Below, piece after piece: positions 46,009-57,484 of a DNA stretch of 64,000 nt. Position 1 is the stretch's first letter; each line of letters starts with the position of its first letter. The DNA comes from Aplectana chamaeleonis (lineage: Eukaryota; Nematoda; Chromadorea; Rhabditida; Cosmocercidae): NCBI GenBank assembly GCA_029168955.1, contig JAPDOI010000009.1, positions 4,018,501 through 4,082,500 on the forward strand, in the 5' to 3' direction. The position numbers and the translations under genes are program-made. The notes beneath the pieces are model-generated. The model had not been told where the DNA came from. It was given only the letters and a program-made list of their open reading frames with translations, and made no database searches.

Positions 46009-47073
46009 ATGGCACACACTATGGATTCGCACTTCATCTACTCCCCGCGCCTGGCCGTTTTACGACTCAAGCCCAAAGGACACCCAGCAATCTCTATCAT
46101 CAACGCATATGCACCAATATCAGCTGCTGCGGATGATGAGCTCGATGAGTTCTACGGACAAATCGAGGATGTAGTAGCTAAAGAAAGAGGCTTTTACAAG
46201 ATTTGTCTGGGCGACTTCAATGCTGTCCTCGGAAGAGCAGTAGATGGAGAAGGAAGAATCGGATCGTATGGAGGCAACATCAGAAACGATAACGGTTCTC
46301 GCCTGGCAGACTTTTTGTGTAGCGCACGTATATTCCACGGTAATTCGTTTTACAAGAAGCCCGAAAGTCGACGATGGACCTGGAAGTCACCGAACGGAAC
46401 GACGACCAATGAGATTGACCATATTCTCGTTAATCGGCGATGGGCCCTCCTAGACGTCGGCACTGTTCCATCATTCGTGACAGGCTCTGACCACAGAATG
46501 CTTCGTGCAAAGCTTCGACTTCACAACAACTTTACGAGGAAACATCTTAGTCAGAGATTTTGCAGCAAAGTCCGAACCGTGGATTCAGAAGTGATGCAGC
46601 GCAGTGTAGCCGTTACGCAATGGAATGTTTTTGATGATCCCACAGACGATTACGAGGACCTGTGTCGCAAGATAAAGGATGCCGAAAAAAATTCATTGGT
46701 TGGAGCAGTGGAACCAATTGAGAGGCTGCGCAAGGATACTAAACTGTTGCTGGAAAAACGCCGCCTGGTACATCTCGATCCGAACACCAGTCACTTGGAA
46801 CGTGTTACGATCAGCAAAGTTTGCAGAGCTGAGGTGTTGAGCGATTTGAAGCAATATCGAGCGCGGAAGTTGTTGGACACCGTGAACCAGAGGAAAAGCA
46901 CCAGGTTTTGTCGGAGAGAGCTGTCAGATCGCAGAGAACAAGTGTCAGCACTTCGGGATTCCTCGGGTTGCATTTGCACGTCCCGCGCTGGTATGGAAAA
47001 ATTGTGGTGGATTTCTACAGCACTCTCTTCAACTCAACACTGTCCGTGCCGCGTAGCCCACTACCTGCAATAG
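46009..47073 (+). pseudogene. RTE endonuclease and N-terminal RT part, frame 1
   Basis: 354 codons. Endonuclease motifs: LGDFNAVLG, TNEIDHILVNRRW and TGSDHRML, so the catalytic Asp-Asn and SDH motifs are present. A linker then leads to FCRRELSDRREQVSAL, after which the homology shifts to another frame at about 46990-47010. The last 25 or so codons to the stop at 47073 are out-of-frame sequence. Confidence 0.8.
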
Positions 47074-48407
47074 CAGATGACCCGCCTCCAATCCTTGAGA
47101 GTGAAGTTGCTTTTGCTGTCAAAGGGATGAAGGAAAACACAGCTACTGGACCAGATGGCATTACAACCGAGTCCCTCAGAGCGGGTGGTTCACCTTTATG
47201 GAAAGTTCTTGCGGAACACTTCTCCAGATACCTCGCGCAACGATTGGTTCCCGCGCAGTGGAAATCGTCAGGAACGATACTCCTATTCAAAAAGGGTGAT
47301 CGGGATGACATCAACAACTACAGGCCAATCGCTCTACTCTCAGTGCCGTACAAGGTCTTTACGAAGATTCTGCTGAACAGGATAGAGAAGGCTCTGGACG
47401 ACTCCCAGCCCAGAGAACAGGCAGGCTTACGTGAGGGTTACTGCTGTCTTGATCACATTCAGGCGCTATCGCAAGTCGTTGAACGGACAAGGGAGTACCA
47501 TCTACCTCTAGCGCTCGTCTTCGTGAACTATACCAAGGCATTCGATTCGGTTGAAGTCCCGGCTGTTCTTAACGCTCTCATCCACGCTGGTGTTGACGCC
47601 CAGTACATCAGAATATTGGAAGAGTGCAACAACGGAAGCAACACCATTATTCAACTATTCGAGAGGAAACTGAAGGTGTCGATTGGAAAGGGTGTCAGAC
47701 AGGGAGATACCATCTCGCCGAAGCTGTTCACGACCGCGTTACAAGACGTGATGCGCCACATCGACTGGGACGGCAAAGGTATCCTCATAGACGGGTGCAG
47801 ACTATCCAACTTGCGCTTCGCTGACGACATTGTGCTGCTGGGTTCGTCTTCCGCAGAAGTCGAAGGAATGCTTAACGAACTGGACGCTGCAGGAAAAGCG
47901 ATCGGCCTTACAATGAATCTGAGGAAAACCCAAGTGATGCGCAACCAGTGGTGTGACGACAGCCCCATTCGTCTCTCTGGCACTCCCCTACCTACTACGA
48001 TCAGCTACGTCTATCTCGGAAGAGAGGTGAACATGCAAAACGACTTGTCTACGGAGATCGGACGGAGACGACGAGCGGCCTGGTCTGCACTTGGATCGAT
48101 AGTGGAAGCGACAGACAAATTGCGGGATGTGAAGACACGAGCACGTTTGTTCGACACCACGGTGCTAGCTGCGTTGTGCTATGGAACCGAGACATGGGTG
48201 GAAACGAAGGCGACCACACAGGCCATAAGGACAGCTCACAGGGCCTTGGAACGCAGACTACTGAAGACTAATCGTCGTGCCCAGCGAGCTGGTGGCCTAC
48301 GCAGTGCTGATCTTCGAAAGCAGTCGCAGTTAATGAACCCTCTTCTGTTCATGGCCCAGTCTAAACACCGATGGGCAGGACACGTGTTGCGCCGCATGGA
48401 TGAGTGA
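46908..48407 (+). pseudogene. RTE reverse transcriptase and C-terminal part, frame 3
   Basis: Homologous reading starts at VVDFYSTLFNSTL (about 47006). RT landmarks: TGPDGI, NNYRPIALLS, EQAGLREGYC, motif A VFVNYTKAFDSV, GVRQGDTISPKLF and motif C LRFADDIVL. In motif A the catalytic Asp is Asn (codon AAC at 47526-47528), which should abolish polymerase activity. Homology continues past the stop at 48405-48407 as WSLRTTVWLLRDCHRPLGRP up to about 48622, so that stop is a secondary nonsense mutation. Confidence 0.85.
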
Positions 48408-48650
48408 TGGAGCCTCCGTACAACAGTCTGGTTACTACGTGATTGCCACCGGCCTCTAGGCCGTCCTCCCACAAGATGGAACTCTGTATTTTCCGGCAGA
48501 GTCAAGACGTTCTGCACCGAGCGAGGGCTTCCTGAAAATCCCCATCACTGGATGTCCCTTGCTCGGGATCGGTCGAGCTGGTTGAGATGTGGTCCACACG
48601 GCGGCGACGCGCAGTGAAGATGGATCATCAAGGTATCAAGGTAGGTATAA

Positions 48651-49120
48651 AAGAGCTTCCGTGCCGCTGAGATTTTTCAAGGGACACCTGCTGATAGTAC
48701 CTATCACTATTCATCAAAGTTTAGTAGTTGGCAAGCAAAAGCCGTAGCATGATGACACTGACTCTTTTCGATGTTTTGTGAGACTCTCTAACCCTGGTCA
48801 GAAGTTCTTCGCACCTTGATCTCTTCCTCCGTGTAATGAGATGCTGTGAGCACGATCCATTTTCTCGAAGTATGTTGCCCGTCAAACCTAAATATGAGTG
48901 GGAAGTTCGTCTATGACGTTATATCAGCCTATCAACAGAACCTACCCGATAGGACCCCACACAGGCGATCGCTCAGCGACAGGGAGGTTACTGCTGGATA
49001 TTGCAATAATAGTCAGGCATACCTAAATTAGACTTTGACATAACAGGTCCACAGGGCCTGCTACTGCTATGTCGCCCATGGAGGGCATACGCTAGACCTC
49101 AGATAATTATCGGCCACGAG
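48651..49120. other. No recognisable feature
   Basis: Short stretch after the RTE 3' end. No exon or repeat was recognised. Confidence 0.35.
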
Positions 49121-49124
49121 GCAA

Positions 49125-49548
49125 CTACAACAGCAATACAGGGTGCTTTTTAAGTATGGTGACGAAATTTTCCCTGAAGTTTTCCCGATTTTCCACAGTA
49201 GGATTCGTCACCAAGTCGGTTAAAGTGAATAACGCTCCTACCCGCATGTGTCCGTAAAGAACTGTTTCGATGGAGTCAGATTGAAGCAGAGGTTTTCTGC
49301 GTTCAAACACATCATAGTTGTAGTCCCGGACCACCCATCAAGAGAGCGCGATAGCGGTTTGCCGAAATCCATTTTTGGGCTAGGTCAGTGTTTGAAATAG
49401 CTGCATTCGTGCCCATTTTTCGTCTCTCTGATGGCGTCCGGGCGTCAAACATGGAGCACAATTGCCGATGAAGATGTTCCATCGAAGTGTACACCTCTTT
49501 CCAATCCCTTCCAAAAATCGTCAGGTTATCGATTTTCTTGAATATCAA
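49125..49548 (-). CDS. Candidate minus-strand coding segment, unknown
   Basis: Two overlapping minus-strand frames have protein-like composition: FGRDWKEVYTSMEHLHRQL at about 49520-49460 and YDVFERRKPLLQSDSIETVL at about 49320-49260. They would need a frame change or short intron near 49325-49335. No domain is recognised. A noncoding explanation is equally possible. Confidence 0.25.
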
Positions 49549-49679
49549 AAGACTTCTAAATCCGATTAGGAATCTAAAACCGCACTAGACAACAAAGTTT
49601 ACTGCCGGGACATCTTCAGGGACCGCAGAAAATAACGAAATTGTGGGTGCACTAAAATTTACAAAGCCCACACATGGTT

Positions 49680-49780
49680 TTTGACGAATTGCTCTCGCGC
49701 GTTTTGGGTAGAGAGTCCGCGGACTCCAGCTATGATAAGTTTTCAAGCGCACACCCTCTGTTTCAGGATGACCCTATCGT
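49680..49780. repeat. Short dispersed repeat
   Basis: AATTGCTCTCGCGCGTT...GTAGAGAG...CAGCTATG resembles about 60976-61020 (AATTCGCTCTCGCGTTGTC...GTAGAGAGCTC). Non-coding dispersed repeat. Confidence 0.4.
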
Positions 49781-50183
49781 GGTAGATGTCTGGGTTCAGC
49801 TGCGAGCATTGAAAACAGCCATCGAAGGCGACTGCAAGGCGATTCGTTTCGTGCGAATCGGGGATCCATCAGGATTCTGCTCACCTTTTAGCTCTAAGTT
49901 GACGGGATGGGACTTGAAACCATGTCACCATATGTAAAGAATTACACTTTAGAGGCCGAGGCACAGTTGGGCCACGATTACGGGATCAGGTGACCTCACA
50001 AAAGCATATTTTATTAAACTAATAACACCAGATTGAACGGCAGTTGCTGTCCTGTTGCTGAGGCGGTTCTGAATTATACCCATTCGGCTCGGGGCCCAAA
50101 CTTGTCTGGGATCTTCTAGTGGCATCATATTGAGCATGCCATTTTGCGCGAGCGTTGTGCACTCAGTCATGCTGAGTTGTCTA

Positions 50184-50454
50184 TTGTGCTTATCTAAGCC
50201 AAATTCCGGTCCGCAATTGCGTCTTCGCGACCGCACGCTCCCGAGTCAGAACAGCTTCCAGCGCCGCAGCCGCCGATCTGCTGACTCTAGGTGGGTTTTT
50301 GGAAAATGGAAACTAAGAAAAATTGGAGAAAGTTGTATAAAAAAGCTACATCGAGTGGGCTTTGGCGCCGGAAACCCGACTGACCCGAGCGCGTGCGGCT
50401 GCAAAGCGTGTCGAGACGCAATCGCGGACCGAAATTTGACCCAGATAAGCACAG
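50184..50454. mobile_element. TA-flanked palindromic MITE, family A copy 3
   Basis: TTGTGCTTATCTAAGCCAAA and TTTGACCCAGATAAGCACAG, with TA on both sides (50182-50183, 50455-50456). Inner orientation as in copy 2. Confidence 0.8.
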
Positions 50455-50869
50455 TACATTAGAGCAGGCGAATCGTAAAACAAACCATGGGAACAAAGAC
50501 CAGAAAAGCTGGCTTTGGGTAGGAGCGGAAGGTTAGCCAGAAGTAGTGAGCAAAAATCTTCCGATATGTGTTCATGCTGTCGTTCTAGGGCAATAGATTT
50601 GAAGGTATATACACATATACGTATATCTGCCACAGCGATGACTGAAAGAGTAGTTTCTTCAGGATTATTATCAGAAGTTCTTTCAGAAGTGAAACTTGAT
50701 TCGTAGAACATTAAACGTAAGCAGACGGCATGAGGAACGGTAACAGCCGTGAAAGGTTTTTTGGACTTCCAGCATAATTGCGAGAGAACGAGACGAATGG
50801 AAGTTCGCAAGATATGTCAAGACGAGCCGTCAAAGAATCAATGTGAAGAAAGTTAGTATATTCATGGAA

Positions 50870-51110
50870 CGAAGTATGTTTCTGTTTTGCCGGCCGTTTG
50901 AAAGTTCCCAAAATACAGATTTTGCTTGGAGACCATCAACACATTTAGATACCCCGAGAAGTGATCACTTTCAATCCCTCGTCCCACAACTCGCCCATCG
51001 TCGATATCCATGTAAAGATATGAGTCCACGCTTTGACAGTTTTGAATCATTATCTTCCAGTACGTGTACGTGTAGGCCCTAAACCCACTACGCAGCCAGT
51101 TCGAGACTTG
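50870..51110 (-). CDS. Candidate minus-strand exon, unknown
   Basis: Open minus-strand frame with protein-like composition, containing AYTYTYWKIMIQNCQSVDSY and MDIDDGRVVGRGIESDHF, which can start after a TTTAG acceptor near 51078 and ends near a GTATCT. Not assigned to a family. It lies about 6 kb upstream of the DUF288-like gene on the same strand, so it could be an upstream exon or another gene. Confidence 0.3.
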
Positions 51111-51131
51111 ATGTTTCGGGAGGAGCGGCCT

Positions 51132-51250
51132 GTTAGGCTCCGTCCATAGCAGACGTCCTAGCGTCCAGTGACATTTTCTTCTTTGCATCTTTAACATGTG
51201 TTATTGATCTAACTCCCCAGCAACCCCCAGCATTCTCACCCATCCTAGCG
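51132..51250. mobile_element. One-ended Harbinger-like MITE copy
   Basis: TTA followed by GGCTCCGTCCATAGCAGACG and the interior segment GTTATTGATCT(A/G)ACTCCCCAGC shared with 36778-36945. The opposite end is missing. Confidence 0.6.
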
Positions 51251-51259
51251 ACAAATTCA

Positions 51260-54170
51260 CCCATACAGTGAATTTAGCGCGACAAATTGGGACTGCATGC
51301 CGACTTGTACAAGACTCGAATTGACAGAGCACTTTCATTTGAAAAAAAAACCGGTACTGTCTTCATTATACACACTGTCTTTAATCAGCCACACAAACAC
51401 TGGGAAAAGTGATGTTGTTGCGGTCAAAAAAAGATGCACGGAATCCAGTGACCAAACTGACAGAAAATCTGATGCTAAATGCAAAATTTGGGAATACGTC
51501 CCTCTCGGTGGCGTCAGTGCAAAGTGAAATCGCTAGCAAAAATGCTGAGATCCTTGGATAGCTCTTTTTCTTTTCACACGTAGATGGAAAATATGTAGTC
51601 TGCCCGCGATAAGGCCAGCTGCAGTTATGAATTTGAATCTGACACGGATCTCTGACCTTCGAAACGAACAGTGCTCCTGGAAAAAGCTAGCAGCGCTGGA
51701 CAGAGTACACCAGGGAGTTTTACACCGATCAAAGATTCAGAGAAAAAGTTCCGGATTTGGCTCAAAACTTTAAAGATGGGGTTATTAAGGTCGCTAAATA
51801 CGAATCTAAGGTACTTTCATCGCTAATCTGGGGGCTACTACAGGCTACGCTAAACACTATGCCTTCAAATTGACGTAATCAATCTTCATAGTTCGAAAAT
51901 CAACAAATGGACCTAGACTTCGCTTCCTGCCAAAGTAACCCCGCAATGAAGACCTCAACTACACTACCGTATACCGTAACTACATAGTGCCATACTGTCC
52001 AACGAAAAACTCAGTAACTGGAGCACACACTTAAGTCAAGCAGTCTGAATAACCTCCATGGAGAACTGATCTTATCATTCTGGAAACCACGAGAGGTCAC
52101 GTTTCACCAGTTTTCATAATAATCTTACTAGACACTAAAATCATACAGGGGAATAGACTAGTACATAACTATTGGGAGTCAAAGCTGAGTAGCAACTTCA
52201 GTTTTCACAGAAGAAGAAAAAATCTAAGGAGACATGGGGAACAAGACGCGGTAGAGGAGGGGAAGGCCATTTTTGACCGCGTGCCCAGAACGAGTCGGTT
52301 TATAAGACTGTTCGTCGGTATGGTCCTTAGAGGCGGGGCAACATCTACCTCTTGAGCATTAGTGGGTTTTTTCTGTCTGTCTCTGGGTCTCTACGATCAA
52401 GCTCGAATTCCACACTGCATACATTTCCTCCTTTTTCCCCGGTCCCCAGGACATGCTAATGGAACAGGTCGAATTGAAATTGGGACATTGTCGGTGGCTT
52501 GCTCTGCCTTGCAGAACTGATCTTCTCTGCGACACGCTCAGAAAAATGAAAATATATTCCAAGTAATATAAAAGGCCTGAAACAATATTTATATAACATA
52601 AATTATTGTGGTGAGCGCAAAGCTTGTTGGAACACTTAACAATCAAAGCTCATTTTCAAAAAGGAGGCTGGAAGTGAGTGCAGGTCGCACCAATTCCAAT
52701 TCGAACTTTATAACTTTGTTTTGTGGGGCACTTCAAGGTCGTTCGTTCACATACTAGATAAGCAATGGAGCACGAAAACTGCGTGGTCCTGCTACGGCTG
52801 TGGAAACCAGGGTGTGTGGATGGATGGGCTGTCAATTCTCTGAGAATCGGTACCGCTGGTTTCGCGATGGGGGGTCCGCAGTTGATCGGCGGCTCCGCGA
52901 TCGTGGAAAAGTGGTATGTGATGCAGTGGCCCCGCAATAGCCGAGTGGACAGTTTATTCATACTTCAAACCGTTATTGTCAGTGACATGTTATGGACGCA
53001 GGGAGCCTAGTAATGCTTTGTCACCTGATAATTTACCTGAGGTAATCTAAATGTGAGGAAGTCGCGGCTTATTGTCTGCGACACGCACGGTTAAGCAGCG
53101 TCCGCTACGCAGCGGCGGAAGATTATCTGAATTTGAAAGCATTGTCTTACGATCGAAATATTAGTGAGAATAAAGTCAGTCACAACTTAGCTCTCGCAAA
53201 GTCTTCCTCTCTCTATCATTTGAACCATTCATCATGGCAACACCATCCATCTGCAAGAGGTGAGAAAATGGAGAACGCAAGCCCAAAGTAACGCAAGATA
53301 AACAGTCAAAATACGGAGCTTACTTAAATAACAGTGATGGCAAAACATTCAAAATAATTTTTGACTACGACGCTAGACGCTTACAGCATAAAACGTCAAC
53401 CGATCGTCAACTCGGAAAGAGACGTTTTTGGTTGTCGGATCATAACAGACAATCGTATTCGTTGGCGGTTCACAACAGCCTCCTGTTTCCACCAATACCA
53501 AACCTATAGCAAACCAATGCACTGGGAACGTGGCCGCGTTTTGGTTTGCAGTAACCGATTTTGGTCTCCTATTGGTTGGCGGCTGATAACTATCCTGCTT
53601 TTTGGTATCCAATTCATAACAGCGAATGTCTGAGTAGGAGACGATTGGAAAGTTTAACATAAATCCGAGGTCCATTTATCGATTTTCGACAGATCACGGT
53701 AGATCACGGTGTGTGTACGGTGGTTTTGTCAGAGTCTCAGATTTGACCCAAAATTTCTTTTTGAGCTAAACTCTACCCACGCATCCGTCAGTCAACTACT
53801 AATGCAAGGGGAACATGTGCCCATCAGTTGCGTATACGAACCGTTACGTAGTGCTTTTTCATACACACCTCCAATGATGTTCAGAAACCATGAGTTCTTA
53901 AGATGCAAGCCATATGTAGGATTTACTCACTATGTATCTCGTTCTTGAACTTGTTGTTTTGGCGCGATGGATACATATCGGCCTCATAAGCGCTGCGCGT
54001 TGGGCGTAATCAACTTGTATTCAGGGATGGCCCGAGGCGATGCCCTGGCCCAACAGCGATCCGCAACACAACTCTGGCAATATTCTAGCCTCCTAATTTG
54101 CCATCCGGACTCGGAACGTTTTTGTCCCAACAAGCTGTCTTCAGAACATCTCAAATTTGGGCGAAGTAGA
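51260..54170. other. Repeat-rich intergenic DNA, no gene seen
   Basis: 51.7-52.1 kb and 53.65-53.73 kb carry the CTACCGTA and TCGATTTTCG phrases of the dispersed family at 1.4-2.0 kb. 53090-53130 has a small GCAGCGTCCGCTACGCAGCG hairpin. Open frames are short and lack family resemblance. Confidence 0.4.
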
Positions 54171-54172
54171 TC

Positions 54173-54396
54173 ATGGACGACCCCGCTGACACCACCAATA
54201 CCAGTGTGATAGAAGACTATCTCGACGACCATCATCATGGATTGATGACCCCGGAGGTTCATATTTCAACTCATTTCCTTTTATTGTGTTTGAGAGAATG
54301 TTTCAGCGACGATCGTTAACTGGAGACAGTTCTGACGCTGGCACACTGTTGTTCTACCCATTTGTTGACCGCGAAAGCATACCGGGAGAGTACGAG
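54173..54396 (+). CDS. Candidate first two exons of an unknown gene
   Basis: ATG at 54173 opens MDDPADTTNTSVIEDYLDD and runs to a GTTCAT donor after 54256. A TTTCAG acceptor at 54301-54306 starts a second exon, 54307-54396, reading RRSLTGDSSDAGTLLFYPF and ending GEYE before GTCAGT. Both exons are phase 0 and stop-free, with hydrophilic acidic composition typical of a protein N-terminus. No further exon could be placed downstream and no family is recognised. An extra possibility is chance splice signals. Confidence 0.35.
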
Positions 54397-54399
54397 GTC

Positions 54400-55720
54400 A
54401 GTCGGAATCTGATTTTATGAACATTCGAGAGAAGAAAATAATTGGTTCTATAAAGTCTATCAGTCGACATTCGAGCCAAAGGAGTTTTTTTTAAGGCGTC
54501 ATACACGACGAAGACCACATTTGTGCTTTTGACGTTTTCGTGTTGTTATATCCCTAGAGTGACTGATGGGTGCAGAAAGCTTCCTCGATAACGTTATCTT
54601 TCAAGAAAAGCCCATTCTTAAAAGGTTGAAAACGATTTCGAGAAGTTCGCACCGACATTAACTTGGGGTAGTTGCGCGGAGAACGCAAGGAGCAGTTCTA
54701 CGATTCGTTCTTTGGCGCAGCGTTAAAAGCTCTTGATTTTGCTTTCCAAAAAACAACCGCTTGAATGAAATTAAAAAGGGTTACCAATCTGCTGCGTCCA
54801 TTGCTGTCAGCTGCTTTCAATCAACGCCGAATGCGAAATCGACTGGCATGTGCATTGCGCCCCACGAGGCGTCAAGGCACGCCCGCCGACAGCAATCACG
54901 AAGTTTTGTTGCTAGTAACAACAAATCGACCCCATGGCCGGCCCCCAAACCCAGGAAACCGTTTTGAGGAAAGCACATATTCATTCAGAGGCGATTTTGA
55001 AACTCCAAGCTTTCTGAGTAACCTTATCACGACCCACTAGTCCGACTGAAAGCAAATGCTGGAATTCGGTTTTCATCGTGTACGAAGCTTTTAAGAATCC
55101 AATCAACGTTTTCAAATATCAAAAGTTTTAGCAGTATTCTGTGGTAATGTCCAGTTATTATGTAGGAATCAGCAGTTTTTACCGGACATTTCACGTGTCC
55201 AAGAACTTTGGCCACCATCTGTGTGATGTTTGAAAGTCAACCTTGGAAGGTACATACGTCACCGGGAGAGCGAACAAGGAAGTTTTTAACGAGAATGTTT
55301 TTCGGTGCCTACTTTCAAAGATTAAAATCTCGATCCAATCTTTCGACATACGGTGGCCTTTTCAAGTTTATTAAGCTCAAGGCAGACAAACCCCATCCTT
55401 TCTCCATTAATAGCCTGGCCCGAGAAGGGGACTGTCTATCTGGTTAAGATTCTGGATGAAAGTCTATAGGCTACCGCAGCTAAACGACGTTATGCTCACC
55501 GTAACTTACAGTAATCGCCCGAAAAACTCTGGACGAACCTCATATCTGTAATGAGCGCCCCGAAACCTCCCTAGAGCGCACTCCCGTGTAGAGCCACGTA
55601 TTTCGGGTCCATCCTACACGGGGGTGGGGAGCCACGATTTTTCATAAAAATCAAGGAAAACTCTGATGAAAGATGCCTGATAGTGCTATCAATCTCTCTA
55701 TAGAAATACCTTGTTTGGTG
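54400..55720. other. No convincing feature
   Basis: Would hold downstream exons of the 54173 candidate if that gene is real; none identified. About 55480-55660 has phrases of the CTACCG/TAACTTACAGTAA dispersed family. Confidence 0.35.
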
Positions 55721-55737
55721 GCCTAACCACTTTAAAA

Positions 55738-56187
55738 GTTAAGACCGAGAAATAGCCGCGAAATGCCTCACTGCCGCGTAATAGCCGCGAAATAGCCGCC
55801 AAATAATGCTCGCCGCGCGAAAGCCGCGAAATAGCCGATAAATAATGCTCTCCAAGTAGATATACGGCGCATTCTAGAGGAATGGTTGGTATGTCAACAC
55901 CTCTGTTGGTTCAGTCACCCGCATCTCAGGTACTTGGACCTCGTTCAGTCTCTGGAGCCCCGCCGAACCGCTGGCGGCCCCAGATAGTGGTTAGGCGAGC
56001 CGGCGACGGTTGAGTTTGGGTTAATTTTGTTTACTTCTGAATATTTCTCGGCTATATCTCGGCTATTTCTCGGTTACTTCTTGTCCGGCTCGTGAGAAGC
56101 AGAGAAATAGCCGCGGAATAGCCGGGAATCAGCCCACCAGGAGCTGCTGCGGAGCCTGGTGGGCTATTTCGCGGCCGAAACTCTCAG
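55738..56187. mobile_element. Element with AATAGCCGCG subterminal repeats, copy 1
   Basis: Left side carries at least five GAAATAGCCGCG-like motifs, right side their complements (CGGCTATTTCTCGG), ending GCGGCCGAAACTCTCAG. A second copy in the opposite orientation is at 61047-61500; both contain CAGGTACTTGGACCTCG-like or GGTCCACGTAACTCA-like interiors and a GCCGCCAGCGGTT or AACCGCTGGCGGC core. Many short motifs near both ends are typical of transposase-binding arrays in some DNA transposons. Confidence 0.7.
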
Positions 56188-56189
56188 AA

Positions 56190-57400
56190 CAGTCGGTAGT
56201 TCATTTCATTTCTGTCTTGAATCGTGGGTGACCCCCCCCCCGTCTAGGATAGTGCCTGTATTTCAATCTAATTCTTGGATGCAGAGGTCAATGAATATAG
56301 AATTTTAGTTCAAACTTTGTCTAGGAGAGTAGTTTGAGGAGTAGAACGTCGAACTTTTGTTCTTTTCAAGAATATAACAGGTGTCGGTAGCGTAATGGTA
56401 TTGTGCCTTTAGAACCCGTCACTTTGCGATTCATAACTTTTTGTCACTAGTACTCGGGCATCTACGATGGGCTTTTTATGAATGTCCGGGAAGTAGTCGA
56501 TCAGAAAATATAGCTTCATAGGTAGTTCTGACCGCCCGGTCTGATCATTCCCTTGTCAGCTCTATCCCTGACCACGCAACCGGAAAAAAGGACCAAAACC
56601 ATTTCCTAAGGAAAGCTAGTTTCAACGTTTCAAATTCAAGATTACCCCTTCACTATCCCTCAGGTGACTTACGGCTCGCTCTGCCTTATCCTAGAAGAAA
56701 ATGCGGGGAGTTAGGATCACAGCTTCCTTTCTCCATAGTTTCTTTCTCCCTTCGAGCTGGCACGTTGAAGGCGCAAGAAGGAATACATATCTCTCAACCT
56801 GCAGGTCCAGATTGCCACTTATCCCACCCGCCTCCATCCTTGTATACTTCTTCCTGCGACAGCAGAACAAAGTTTGCTCGCGGGGAGGCTCTTCCTATGG
56901 GTTGAATGAGAATTATTGCAACTACTTGCTTGATTTGTCAGAGACGGTTTTCTGTTTTCCCCAGTGAGCTGCGCGAGACGAGGGCGTCAATCGAGTTACT
57001 GCTGACGAGGGAAGCTCACGTTGCAAACACAGAGAACCAGCAGAGTCACTCCCATGAGGGAGTTTTCGGAATCATAAAAAAAAGGTCTTCCATACCAGCG
57101 ATAGCATCTAGCACCTTGCTTGCTGACATTTTAGTTTTCGTATAGCCCATTGTGGTTGCTTCTTGATATGGGGAGCCCTGGTTTCGAAATTTCAGAGCAC
57201 ACCATCAGCGAAAAGGTTCATTTACAATAATCTTCTAATACAACCAGAGTATGGGGCAACCTGCAGAACAGAAGGCAGCTTTTGGGTGCACACACGATAA
57301 GAGGCTGGCAACCTAACGGCCGTTTTCATGATAGGCGGAAAACAGAAAAAAAAAGATTTTTTGTATCGTGAACACTGCCGTTAAGTATAGCAAGCGTTGG
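56190..57400. other. Mostly unassigned, one TTAA-element end
   Basis: 56190-56250 matches the poly-C repeat at 37150-37260. 57340-57384 ends in ATCGTGAACACTGCCGTTAA, a one-ended relative of the AAGGCAGTGTTCAC TTAA family. No gene is supported. Confidence 0.45.
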
Positions 57401-57484
57401 AGTAGCTAAAAGCCGAATGGAAGTCCAGGAACCGTGGCTCAACTCCATTACAATTATGATGTATTTGAAGATCTACTCAGACAG

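Larger units (their letters stand above)
45963..48650 (+). mobile_element. RTE-clade non-LTR retrotransposon, 5'-truncated and mutated
   Basis: The homology begins abruptly at NVGGVGF (about 45963), inside the endonuclease domain, after an upstream stop. It runs through endonuclease, RT and the C-terminal RPLGRPPTRW segment (about 48450-48475) to a stop near 48622. The 3' end carries a tandem ATCAAGGTATCAAGGTA, typical of short RTE tails. It lies between the DUF288-like gene and the next minus-strand candidate exons. Confidence 0.85.

Noticed and set aside
56380..56460. GTCGGTAGCGTAATGGTATTG-like stretch suggesting a tRNA
   Set aside because: No acceptor-stem pairing or anticodon arm can be built around it.
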